From the NCBI GenBank assembly GCA_964529405.1, contig CAZGWE010000022.1, forward strand, positions 1 to 14,569: a stretch of 14,569 nucleotides of DNA. Reading direction: 5' to 3'. The number at the start of each line of letters is the position of its first letter. Position 1 is the first letter of the stretch. The notes beneath the pieces are model-generated. The model saw only the letters and a program-made list of their open reading frames with translations, made no database searches and was not told the origin of the DNA. The stretch comes from CAZGWE01 sp964529405. Lineage in GTDB: Bacteria; Patescibacteriota; UBA1384; XYA2-FULL-43-10; 1-14-0-10-43-13. Made by a program: the position numbers and the translations under genes. Below, piece by piece: positions 7,850 to 13,816 of the stretch.

Positions 7850-8926
7850 ATGAAAGATCGGAAAATCATTGCCATTGTCGGGCCTACTGCCAGCGGCAAG
7901 ACCGGCATTGGCGTAAAATTGGCCAGAGAACTAAACGGGGAAATTATCTCGGCGGACTCGAGACAAGTTTATCGTGGACTGGATATCGGTAGCGGCAAAG
8001 AGTGTTTTGCTGATGTAAAACAGCGGTTAATCGATGTTGCTGATCCCGGAGAGAAGTTTACCCTATTCGATTGGTTAAAACTTTCGCGGCTTGCTATCGA
8101 CGATATTTTTTCTCGCGGCAAGGTACCGATCATTGTCGGGGGAACGGGACTGTACGTGCAGGGGTTGGTTGAGGGATTTACGTTGGAGCCAATTCTCAAT
8201 TCTCAATTCTCAATTCTCAATCAAATTTCAGACCGAAAGACTATGCGGAGCATGACAATTGAACAGTTGAGAGCGATGTTATCAACACTTTATCCACAGG
8301 GTTATCCACAGGTTGATGAAAATAATCCCAGGAGACTCATCCGGGCGATAGAGCGGGCTCAAGAAGGACTAAAACCGATTAAAATCAAACCCAATTTTGG
8401 ATCTTTGCAGATCGGCATTGATCTGCCCAGAGAAGAACTCTATAAAAAAATTGACGATAGGGTAGAGTCGCGGTTCTCTGCCGGTATGCTTGAAGAAGTT
8501 ATCGGTTTGATATTATCCGGTGTCGATGCGAATTGGTTGATAAAATTAGGGCTTGAGTACCGGATCATCGCAAAATTTGTAATTCAGCACTCCCCTGTCT
8601 TACAAAAATCCAGATTTTCTTCTCTTTCTTTCTGCCATCCTCGGGCAGGCAACGCCATGACCCGGGGATCTTCTGGCAAGTTTAGCTCTCCCCTGTTACA
8701 AGATTCCCGTCTTCACGGGAATGGCAAAAAAATCAATGAAGCTGTCCAAATTGCCGATGATCTTAGGCAATTATCGGAGTATGGAGCGATGGAGCAGGAG
8801 CTCAAATACAAAATCCATGCTTTCGCCCGGCGGCAGCTGACCTGGTTCCGGCGGTTTCCGGAAATTAAATGGTGCCCGGATTATAATTGTGCGCTAAAAA
8901 AAGCGAGCAATTTTCTTAAAGGTTAA
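7850..8926 (+). CDS. miaA: tRNA dimethylallyltransferase (i6A37 synthase)
   Basis: Transfers the dimethylallyl group to N6 of A37 in tRNAs that read UNN codons. Family motifs are clear: P-loop GPTASGKT (11-18), SADSRQVYRG (34-43), IDVADP, IVGGTGLYVQGLVEGF, NPRRLIRAIE, LGLEYR, and the C-terminal ARRQLTWFRRFPEIKW. It has 358 residues against about 300 usually. The surplus has two visible sources. One is a TTCTCAA tandem repeat encoding LNSQFSILN (8193-8220). The other is an in-frame repeat element at about 8633-8726 (residues 262-293, reading CHPRAGNAMTRGSSG and LLQDSRLHGNG), lying between LGLEYRIIAKFV and the conserved C-terminal helix. The catalytic motifs are intact and the frame is open, so the enzyme is probably functional. 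Confidence 0.93.
   Translation: MKDRKIIAIVGPTASGKTGIGVKLARELNGEIISADSRQVYRGLDIGSGKECFADVKQRLIDVADPGEKFTLFDWLKLSRLAIDDIFSRGKVPIIVGGTGLYVQGLVEGFTLEPILNSQFSILNQISDRKTMRSMTIEQLRAMLSTLYPQGYPQVDENNPRRLIRAIERAQEGLKPIKIKPNFGSLQIGIDLPREELYKKIDDRVESRFSAGMLEEVIGLILSGVDANWLIKLGLEYRIIAKFVIQHSPVLQKSRFSSLSFCHPRAGNAMTRGSSGKFSSPLLQDSRLHGNGKKINEAVQIADDLRQLSEYGAMEQELKYKIHAFARRQLTWFRRFPEIKWCPDYNCALKKASNFLKG
8193..8220. repeat. TTCTCAA heptamer tandem repeat (4 copies) within miaA
   Basis: Four perfect copies of TTCTCAA run back to back, flanked by partial copies. The unit is not a multiple of three, so gain or loss of one copy would shift the miaA frame. Confidence 0.9.
8633..8726. repeat. Two-armed palindromic repeat element inserted in miaA
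   Basis: The ends are inverted: TGCCATCCTC (8633-8642) against the reverse complement TGCCATTCCC of the right end (8 of 10). The left arm folds as ATCCTCGGG (8637-8645) with CCCGGGGAT (8661-8669). The right arm is a perfect hairpin, ATTCCCGT-CTTC-ACGGGAAT (8703-8722). The coding frame reads through. A nearby CTCCCCTGT direct repeat (8590-8598 and 8688-8696) suggests a composite insertion. Confidence 0.7.
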
Positions 8927-8951
8927 TCTATTTCCCTCCTGGTCTTTTTTG

Positions 8952-8979
8952 TTGACAAGGACTCTAATTTTGATATATT
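8952..8979 (+). promoter_or_regulatory. Sigma70-type promoter for the unknown gene
   Basis: A consensus -35 box TTGACA (8952-8957), a 16-base spacer and TATATT (8974-8979). The expected start of transcription is about 8986, directly before the ATG at 8990. Confidence 0.65.
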
Positions 8980-8989
8980 AGATAACACT

Positions 8990-10081
8990 ATGCAGATTAT
9001 TGGTCGGCGATCTTTAACCTGCATGGCACCGGTTCGGAGGGGGGTAAAGACAGTGATATCTAGAAATGAAAGAGTGGAGTGGTCGAATGGCCATTTCATT
9101 CTGGAGACTGAAATTCAGGGCCAAGATAGACACGGCACTAAGCCGCCGCTGGAAGCTTTACATAGGCTGGTTGCCGGCTGGCTTAGCGACAACTTTTCCG
9201 ACTTTGCCAATCCGGCGACGCGCCGGCAAAGCACGGGTGCACCTGGCCGGCAGCATTACCTGTTGCAGATCGAGTGCGCCCGGATTGATGCCTTTTCGCG
9301 CCATTTCGCTGGTGTCCATGTTGTGGCGCCATCGCCTTATTGCGGGAAGGTTCTGCTTGTCCGTATGCGCTTGTCCGGCCAGCCGTGCCAGTGGAAGGGA
9401 GAACTAGTCTGTCCCAATGCCAAGATTGCGGAAGCTGCCATCAGGCACTTCTGCCCAAAGGCGTACGCTTTTGTCAAGGGGTATGTTGACCAGCAGGTTA
9501 GCCAACTCAAACAGTCGGTCAACGGTCCCCCAGATTTGGCTAGAGCACGGGCTTGTAGCATCTACAACCGGATCCGGCACGCCGAGAAGGGCGTTCGCCG
9601 GCTGTACAAAAGAGGCGCACTTCGCCGGCTAAGCCATTTGCTTATCCAGAGTGGCGCTGTGCCAGGGGAGAAGCTGCCGGAGCGGCTACTCCGTGAAACG
9701 CTCAAAACCATCTTCATAAGCCGGCATGATCTGGCTTATGAAGAGGCACGTTTTATCCTGGTACGCGTCGGTCTGCTTCAGCCGGTTGGAGAGAAGCTCA
9801 ATGCTTTTGTTCTCGACCCGCTATCCGAAGAGTATGCCGACGATTACTTGAGGCGGGAGGAGGAGAGGAAACGGGAACAGCGCGCCGACCGTCTTAGGCG
9901 TCTGAAGAGCGCTCAAAAGAGTGCTCTTCAAGAGGCTGGCAAGCTTCTAATGCGATCAATCGCCAAAAAAGAGTTGGCTAGCCAACTTGAGGCGCAAATT
10001 ACTGCTCTCGAAGCAGGGATGGAGATTGATTTAATCGCCGCACTTCCCCGTCCGATTTCAGGAAACGGCAAAAAGAAGTGA
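8990..10081 (+). CDS. Hypothetical protein, unrecognised, Arg-rich with coiled-coil C-terminus
   Basis: I do not recognise this protein. It is soluble-looking, basic and rich in Arg, Leu and Ala. The N-terminal half (about residues 25-160) has mixed beta/alpha character with HYLLQIECARIDAF and KVLLVRMRLSG. The C-terminal third (about 280-350) is a long charged helix likely to form a coiled coil (EEYADDYLRREEERKREQR and following). The gene is visibly richer in GC and in CGG, CGC and GCC codons than its neighbours, a possible sign of transfer. It has its own promoter and terminator. The start is uncertain. ATG 8990 would be nearly leaderless. GTG 9053 (342 residues) follows GGAGG at 9036-9040 by 12 bases and may be the true start. 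No function is assigned; the basic, helical make-up is compatible with nucleic-acid binding. Confidence 0.7.
   Translation: MQIIGRRSLTCMAPVRRGVKTVISRNERVEWSNGHFILETEIQGQDRHGTKPPLEALHRLVAGWLSDNFSDFANPATRRQSTGAPGRQHYLLQIECARIDAFSRHFAGVHVVAPSPYCGKVLLVRMRLSGQPCQWKGELVCPNAKIAEAAIRHFCPKAYAFVKGYVDQQVSQLKQSVNGPPDLARARACSIYNRIRHAEKGVRRLYKRGALRRLSHLLIQSGAVPGEKLPERLLRETLKTIFISRHDLAYEEARFILVRVGLLQPVGEKLNAFVLDPLSEEYADDYLRREEERKREQRADRLRRLKSAQKSALQEAGKLLMRSIAKKELASQLEAQITALEAGMEIDLIAALPRPISGNGKKK
9011..9050 (+). promoter_or_regulatory. Possible leader hairpin around the Shine-Dalgarno of the unknown gene
   Basis: TCTTTAACC (9011-9019) can pair with GGTAAAGA (9043-9050) with one bulged base, enclosing GGAGG (9036-9040). 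If translation begins at GTG 9053, this stem could limit ribosome access. Short and speculative. Confidence 0.25.
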
Positions 10082-10098
10082 CGGGGAGAACAACTGAT

Positions 10099-10150
10099 AT
10101 GGGCTAGGTTTCATACCGAACGCTTCGGAGTGGCACCAAGCCCATTTTTT
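10099..10150 (+). terminator. Rho-independent terminator after the unknown gene
   Basis: A perfect outer stem ATGGGCT (10099-10105) with AGCCCAT (10139-10145) encloses an inner hairpin CCGAA-CGC-TTCGG (10116-10128), and six T follow directly (10145-10150). It sits 17 bases after the stop codon. Confidence 0.75.
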
Positions 10151-10232
10151 AATATTTCCCCCGTTTGACTTTTTAATTTTTAATGCTGGGAAACGGTTTT
10201 AACGGATTAGTTAGAAATTTATTTGATTATTG

Positions 10233-10290
10233 TTCGAGCTTGGGCGAGAACTAATAGCGAGAAACTTCTCGTTCGCAGACTCACCCGAAG
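10233..10290. repeat. Nested inverted repeat downstream of atpC
   Basis: The outer arms CTTGGGCGAG (10239-10248) and CTCACCCGAAG (10280-10290) pair imperfectly around a tight inner hairpin CGAGAA-AC-TTCTCG (10258-10271). It lies 23 bases past the atpC stop on the far side of a T-poor stretch, so it lacks the T-run of a classic terminator but may stabilise the atp transcript end. The rest of 10151-10312 is AT-rich and I see nothing else in it. Confidence 0.5.
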
Positions 10291-10312
10291 AATATTTATA
10301 AGCTAATATAAT

Positions 10313-10726
10313 TTAAAGGCGTTTCTTGCGGTGCCTAAGGATGCTTAGCTTGGCTAGCTCTTTTTCCATGGCAGCCACGGCATAGGCATATTCAATATCA
10401 TCTTTGGCCTCGAGCTTACGTCTTTCGGCCGCTTTTTTGGCTTTTTCAATCTTCAGGGCGTCAAGTGATTCAACATCTTCGGCCGTATCAGCTAAAACTT
10501 TGACCAAATTATTGGCGATCTCAACAATACCGCCCTCGGTTACCAGAGGGTGTTCCTTGCCGCCGGATTTGACAATGATCTCGCCTGGGCTTAGCAGGGA
10601 AATGACCGGTGCGTGATTGGGCAGCACGGCGATTTGGCCCTGCGGCGTCGGCAAAAGTACTTCGGAAACTTCAGCTTCGAATTTGACGCCTTCAGGGGAG
10701 ATTAGTTTTAGCTTAAATACATTCAT
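10313..10726 (-). CDS. atpC: ATP synthase epsilon subunit
   Basis: The epsilon subunit of F1, which links the central stalk to the c-ring and regulates hydrolysis. The N-terminal beta-sandwich is typical: LKLISPEGVKFEAEVSEVLL, then TPQGQIAVLPNHAPVISLL and GGIVEIANNLVKVLAD. A two-helix C-terminal domain follows (about residues 88-137, KIEKAKKAAERRKLEAKDD onward), ending in a basic tail HRKKRL. Its 137 residues are normal. Start ATG 10726 has AGGA 6 bases upstream. It is the last gene of the atp cluster, 35 bases after atpD. Confidence 0.95.
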   Translation of the reverse strand: MNVFKLKLISPEGVKFEAEVSEVLLPTPQGQIAVLPNHAPVISLLSPGEIIVKSGGKEHPLVTEGGIVEIANNLVKVLADTAEDVESLDALKIEKAKKAAERRKLEAKDDIEYAYAVAAMEKELAKLSILRHRKKRL

Positions 10727-10742
10727 TATAAGTCCTATGGGC

Positions 10743-10759
10743 CGTATACGACGTATACG
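10743..10759. repeat. Doubled CGTATACG palindrome between atpD and atpC
   Basis: CGTATACG (10743-10750), one A, and CGTATACG (10752-10759). Each half is self-complementary and the whole forms a 17-base palindrome in the 35-base spacer. Confidence 0.7.
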
Positions 10760-10761
10760 TC

Positions 10762-12132
10762 TTATGATTTCGCAACCTGCGAAATGCTGCCTTTCATATA
10801 AAATTCTTGCTCAGGGACACTGTCATACTTGCCCCCGGTAATTTCCTTAAAGCTTTTGACCGTGTCGGCGAGCGAAACATATTCGCCTTTGTAGCCGGTA
10901 AAGTTTTCAGCGACGTGGAATGGTTGAGAGAGGAATTTCTGGATTTTTCGGGCACGCGAGACGGTTAGTTTATCCTCGTCTGATAACTCTTCCATGCCCA
11001 GCACGGCGATAATATCCTGTAAATTCTTATATCTTTGTGAAATTCTCTGGACTTCGCGAGCCACGTTGTGATGCTCCTCGCCGACAACATTCGGATCTAA
11101 GATAGCGGAAGAAGAAGCCAGCGGGTCAACAGCCGGATAGATGCCGAGGGCGGCCAATGAACGGTCAAGCACAATGGTCGAGTCAAGGTGGGCAAAGGTG
11201 GTGGCTGGAGCCGGATCGGTTAGGTCATCGGCCGGGACATAGACAGCCTGGACCGATGTAATCGAACCTTTCTTAGTTGAGGTGATGCGTTCCTGTAACT
11301 CGCCCATCTCGGTGGCCAGGGTCGGTTGATAGCCTACGGCTGACGGCATACGGCCCAAGGTGGTCGAAACTTCGCTTCCGGCTTGGGTAAAGCGGAAGAT
11401 GTTGTCGATGAAAAGAAGCATATCTTTGCCTTGGTCGCGAAAATATTCAGCTTGAGCCAGGCCGGAAAGCCCAACGCGCATACGAGCACCGGGCGGCTCG
11501 TTCATCTGGCCAAAGACCATGACCGTTTTATCCAGAACGCCGGAATCCTTCATTTCATGATAAAGGTCGTTGCCTTCGCGCGTCCTCTCGCCCACTCCGG
11601 CAAAAACGGAATAACCGCCATGTTCGGCGGCAATGTTGCGGATGAGTTCGGTGATCAGAACGGTTTTGCCCACGCCGGCCCCGCCGAAGAGACCGACTTT
11701 ACCGCCTTTGGTGATTGGAGCGATCAGATCAATGACTTTGATACCGGTTTCAAAGATCTCGGTTTTGGTTTCTTGATCTTTAAAGTCCGGGGCCGGTTGG
11801 TGAATCGGATAGGATATAGCATCCTTCGGTGCCTCTTTTTCGTCAATCGGTTCGCCGACAACGTTAAACATGCGGCCAAGCGAACCCTCGCCAACAGGTA
11901 CTGAGATCGGGGCGCCTGTACTTTCAACCTTGACGCCGCGTTCCAAGCCATCGGTTGAACTCATGGCCACGGTGCGGACAGTGTCATCGCTCAAATGCTG
12001 TTCAACTTCCAGCACCAGGCGATTATCGCCAAGTTTACACTCCAACGCATCATAAATTTTAGGCAAATCGCCTGAAAATTTGACGTCAACGACTGCGCCG
12101 ATAATTTGGGTAATTGTTCCGGTTTTACTCAT
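10762..12132 (-). CDS. atpD: ATP synthase beta subunit
   Basis: The catalytic subunit of F1. Full length (456 residues) with P-loop GGAGVGKT (about 150-157), catalytic glutamate in GERTREGNDLYHE (E182), Walker B MLLFIDNIFRF (about 238-248), the PSAVGYQPTLATEMG segment, and EELSDED (about 382-388) in place of the classical DELSEED. The end EQEFYMKGSISQVAK matches the family. ATG 12132 is preceded by GGAG 6 bases upstream. The last codons form a perfect hairpin (ATTTCGCA-ACC-TGCGAAAT on the + strand, 10767-10785), possibly affecting coupling to atpC. All key residues are present, so it should be active. Confidence 0.97.
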   Translation of the reverse strand: MSKTGTITQIIGAVVDVKFSGDLPKIYDALECKLGDNRLVLEVEQHLSDDTVRTVAMSSTDGLERGVKVESTGAPISVPVGEGSLGRMFNVVGEPIDEKEAPKDAISYPIHQPAPDFKDQETKTEIFETGIKVIDLIAPITKGGKVGLFGGAGVGKTVLITELIRNIAAEHGGYSVFAGVGERTREGNDLYHEMKDSGVLDKTVMVFGQMNEPPGARMRVGLSGLAQAEYFRDQGKDMLLFIDNIFRFTQAGSEVSTTLGRMPSAVGYQPTLATEMGELQERITSTKKGSITSVQAVYVPADDLTDPAPATTFAHLDSTIVLDRSLAALGIYPAVDPLASSSAILDPNVVGEEHHNVAREVQRISQRYKNLQDIIAVLGMEELSDEDKLTVSRARKIQKFLSQPFHVAENFTGYKGEYVSLADTVKSFKEITGGKYDSVPEQEFYMKGSISQVAKS

Positions 12133-12145
12133 AACATACTCCGTA

Positions 12146-12219
12146 AATTTTCAATTTTACAATTTTCAATTTTCAGTTTTAACATTATGAATTGATTGAA
12201 AATTGTAAAATTGAAAATT
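12146..12219. repeat. 25-bp perfect AT-rich inverted repeat between atpG and atpD
   Basis: Arms 12146-12170 and 12195-12219 are exact reverse complements with a 24-base loop, built from AATTTTC and ATTTTAC words. The right arm overlaps the atpG stop codon. In the mRNA it forms a long but weak AU hairpin. Confidence 0.8.
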
Positions 12220-13228
12220 ATTTCATGGCCTCTGCCGCACCAGCTATCTCGGCTAACTCTTTGGTAATTGAATCCTGGCGGATGGAATTATAAGTTAGAG
12301 TCAAATCATCAATCAAATCCCTGGCGTTGTCGGTGGCGTTTTTCATAGCAAACATGCGGGCCGAATGTTCGGAGGCATTGGATTCCAGGAACAGACCGTA
12401 AACGACAACGCGGATGAATTGGGGTAGAATTCGCTCTAATATTCCATCGATATTCGGCTCAAACTTATATTCGACTTTATCGATATTCTTGTCCTTAATC
12501 TCCCACAACTCCGGCAGATCGATGTGATGGCGGTCGATCGGCAATAGCTGTTTAATAACCGGCGTTTGTTTTAAGGAAGAAACAAAGTGGGAATAGATTA
12601 AATCGACTTTGTCGTAATCATTTTTAATATAGCTCTCGATAATGAATTTAGAAATCGGCCGCGACTCCCAAAATTCAACNNNNNNNNNNNNNNNGAATTC
12701 GGCCACTAAATTCAAGCCCAACTTTTTGGCTAACTCGGCAGCCTTTTTGCCAGCTGCAACAACATCAACGGAATAATTGTTAAATTGTTTCATTGTTTCA
12801 TTGTTTTTTTTGCCGTCATCCTGAAGCCGATTCTGATCGGCTGAAGGATCTAGCGGAGTGCTATCATATCGTTTCACTAGATTCTTCGCTTCGCCAGAGC
12901 TTTGCTCAGAATGACTTTTCAAGTAAGCTGCCACTTTTCTGCCAAGATCCGAATTATAGCTGCCGCACAAGCCTCTGTCAGCGCCGGCAATGATTAAGAG
13001 TGAACGCTTAACTGGCCGCTTATACAATAGAGGATGATTCTTGGAACTCGACATCTCAGCCAAGGTCGTCAACATCGCCCAGGCATTTTGGGTGTAGCTT
13101 CTGGCAGCAGCGACGGCGCGGATGGCTTTTTGCATCTTAACAGAGGCGATCATCTCCATCGCTTTGGTTATCTGGCTCGTATTTTTAATCGAACGTATTC
13201 GTTTTCGAAATTGTTGGGTAGAAGGCAT
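12218..13228 (-). CDS. atpG: ATP synthase gamma subunit (with inserted repeat and an assembly gap)
   Basis: The rotary central-stalk subunit of F1. The N-terminal helix (MPSTQQFRKRIRSIKNTSQI, then TKAMEMIASVKMQ) and the C-terminal helix (ATDNARDLIDDLTLTYNSIR, then ITKELAEIAGAAEAM) are the conserved coiled-coil pair. DRGLCGSYNS (about 84-93) is the family motif of the Rossmann-like domain. The protein has 336 residues against about 290 usually. The surplus (about residues 105-150, HSEQSSGEAKNLVKRYDST through KNNETMKQFN) coincides with a palindromic repeat element and an ATTGTTTC tandem repeat, read through in frame. Fifteen N (12680-12694) leave five residues unknown, and the frame holds across them. 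No strong Shine-Dalgarno precedes ATG 13228. The gap means that intactness is not fully proven. Confidence 0.92.
   Translation of the reverse strand: MPSTQQFRKRIRSIKNTSQITKAMEMIASVKMQKAIRAVAAARSYTQNAWAMLTTLAEMSSSKNHPLLYKRPVKRSLLIIAGADRGLCGSYNSDLGRKVAAYLKSHSEQSSGEAKNLVKRYDSTPLDPSADQNRLQDDGKKNNETMKQFNNYSVDVVAAGKKAAELAKKLGLNLVAEFXXXXXVEFWESRPISKFIIESYIKNDYDKVDLIYSHFVSSLKQTPVIKQLLPIDRHHIDLPELWEIKDKNIDKVEYKFEPNIDGILERILPQFIRVVVYGLFLESNASEHSARMFAMKNATDNARDLIDDLTLTYNSIRQDSITKELAEIAGAAEAMK
12680..12694. other. Assembly gap (15 N) within atpG
   Basis: Fifteen undetermined bases, flanked by AAATTCAAC and GAATTCGG. The atpG frame continues on both sides. Confidence 0.99.
12784..12807. repeat. ATTGTTTC octamer tandem repeat within atpG
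   Basis: ATTGTTTC at 12784-12791 and 12792-12799, and a third copy ATTGTTTT with one change (12800-12807). It abuts the palindromic element and encodes part of the extra gamma segment. Confidence 0.75.
12815..12915. repeat. Two-armed palindromic repeat element inserted in atpG
   Basis: The ends are GTCATCCTGA (12815-12824) and TCAGAATGAC (12906-12915), inverted with 9 of 10 matches. Each arm is 41 bases: an outer 10, a variable 19-base hairpin section (left: GCCGATTCTGATCGGC), and an inner 12 (AAGGATCTAGCG against AAGAATCTAGTG). It is read through in frame by atpG. Confidence 0.75.
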
Positions 13229-13261
13229 GTTGTTAACTCAAAACTTAAAACTTTCTTTTTT

Positions 13262-13344
13262 TGTCATCCCTGACTTGATCAGGGATTCATAGAGATAGTT
13301 ATTAATACTATTGCTCTGGATTCCAAATCAAGTTTAGAATGACA
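13262..13344. repeat. Two-armed repeat element upstream of atpG
   Basis: Starts TGTCAT (13262-13267) and ends ATGACA (13339-13344). The left arm folds as CCCTGA-CTTGA-TCAGGG. The two arms match in inverted orientation at about 19 of 27 positions, sharing CTTGAT. It looks like a diverged member of the same family as the elements in miaA and atpG. Confidence 0.65.
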
Positions 13345-13351
13345 TAAATTA

Positions 13352-13379
13352 TTGACTTCTGTCCTGAAAATGTTACAAT
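13352..13379 (+). promoter_or_regulatory. Strong promoter with extended -10 for the small membrane protein
   Basis: TTGACT (13352-13357), a 16-base spacer and TACAAT (13374-13379), with TG one base before the -10 box (13371-13372), the extended -10 motif. Confidence 0.65.
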
Positions 13380-13387
13380 ACGGCGAA

Positions 13388-13395
13388 GGGAGGTG
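13388..13395 (+). promoter_or_regulatory. Near-perfect Shine-Dalgarno sequence
   Basis: GGGAGGTG, within AAGGGAGGTGA, is close to a full complement of the 16S rRNA tail. It lies 6 bases before ATG 13402 and decides that start over GTG 13393. Confidence 0.7.
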
Positions 13396-13401
13396 AGGGG
13401 A

Positions 13402-13593
13402 ATGAAGTTCGTGGGGTGTGCCATCGTAACAGCGCTTTCTTGTTGGCTCTGTTGCAAACTTCGGGAAAAGCGCGAGGCGGATGAAAGGGCAGCCTTATTC
13501 GAAAGATTTCGGTGCAGGTTCGGCCATCATATCGAACGCTGCATCAAGGTTGCCACCGTTGCTGTTTGGATCCTATTTTTTTGCCGGCTTTAA
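13402..13593 (+). CDS. Small Cys-rich membrane protein (63 aa), unknown
   Basis: A 63-residue protein with two hydrophobic ends, an N-terminal span (FVGCAIVTALSCWLCC) and a C-terminal span (VATVAVWILFFCRL), joined by a very basic, charged middle (KLREKREADERAALFERFRC). It has seven cysteines. I recognise no family; a two-helix hairpin in the membrane is the likely shape. The case for a real gene is its regulation: a strong extended -10 promoter, a near-perfect Shine-Dalgarno and a terminator just past it. It is encoded against the direction of the surrounding atp genes, so its transcript is antisense to any atpA-atpG read-through. Confidence 0.55.
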   Translation: MKFVGCAIVTALSCWLCCKLREKREADERAALFERFRCRFGHHIERCIKVATVAVWILFFCRL

Positions 13594-13628
13594 CGCTGCC
13601 ACAGGAAGGGGTGCTCCCATGTCGTTCT

Positions 13629-13658
13629 GCCCAATGCCAACCGGCAGCGGGCTTTTTT
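13629..13658 (+). terminator. Terminator after the small membrane protein
   Basis: GCCC (13629-13632) pairs with GGGC (13649-13652) and inner GCC with GGC, with an internal bulge, followed by six T (13653-13658). CGCTGCC (13594-13600) can pair instead with GGCAGCG (13643-13649), a competing fold. Confidence 0.6.
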
Positions 13659-13702
13659 GTTTGGAAAGGTACAAATGTTATGCCATCCCTAGAATTATTT
13701 TT

Positions 13703-13816
13703 CCGTCATCTCGAGGAGTCTGCGACGAGAGATCTCCATGATAGTAATTTCCTTGGTACTTTATGAAGAATTCACCATTGTGGGGATTTCTCCTCGAAGA
13801 CTCGTCGAAATGACGG
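13703..13816. repeat. Two-armed palindromic repeat (114 bp) downstream of the GIY-YIG gene
   Basis: Inverted arms of 35 bases, 13703-13737 and 13782-13816, match at 29 of 35 positions, around a 44-base core. The outer end is CCGTCATCTCGA and the inner edge of the left arm is GAGATCTCC. A lone TGCCATCCCT at 13681-13690 may be the stub of another copy. I see no gene in the interval 13594-13901; it holds the terminator above and these repeats. Confidence 0.8.

Noticed and set aside
9066..9407. 113-codon open frame starting with ATG inside the unknown gene
   Set aside because: It is much shorter than the overlapping 363-codon frame, which spans promoter to terminator; I keep the longer one.
11383..11904. 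173-codon open frame on the + strand opposite atpD
   Set aside because: It is fully antisense to the conserved catalytic core of AtpD, has no family features and is explained by the codon structure of atpD.
13481..13766. Two overlapping + strand open frames after the small membrane protein
   Set aside because: They run through the terminator and into the palindromic repeat, have no ribosome site, and overlap the better-supported 63-codon gene.
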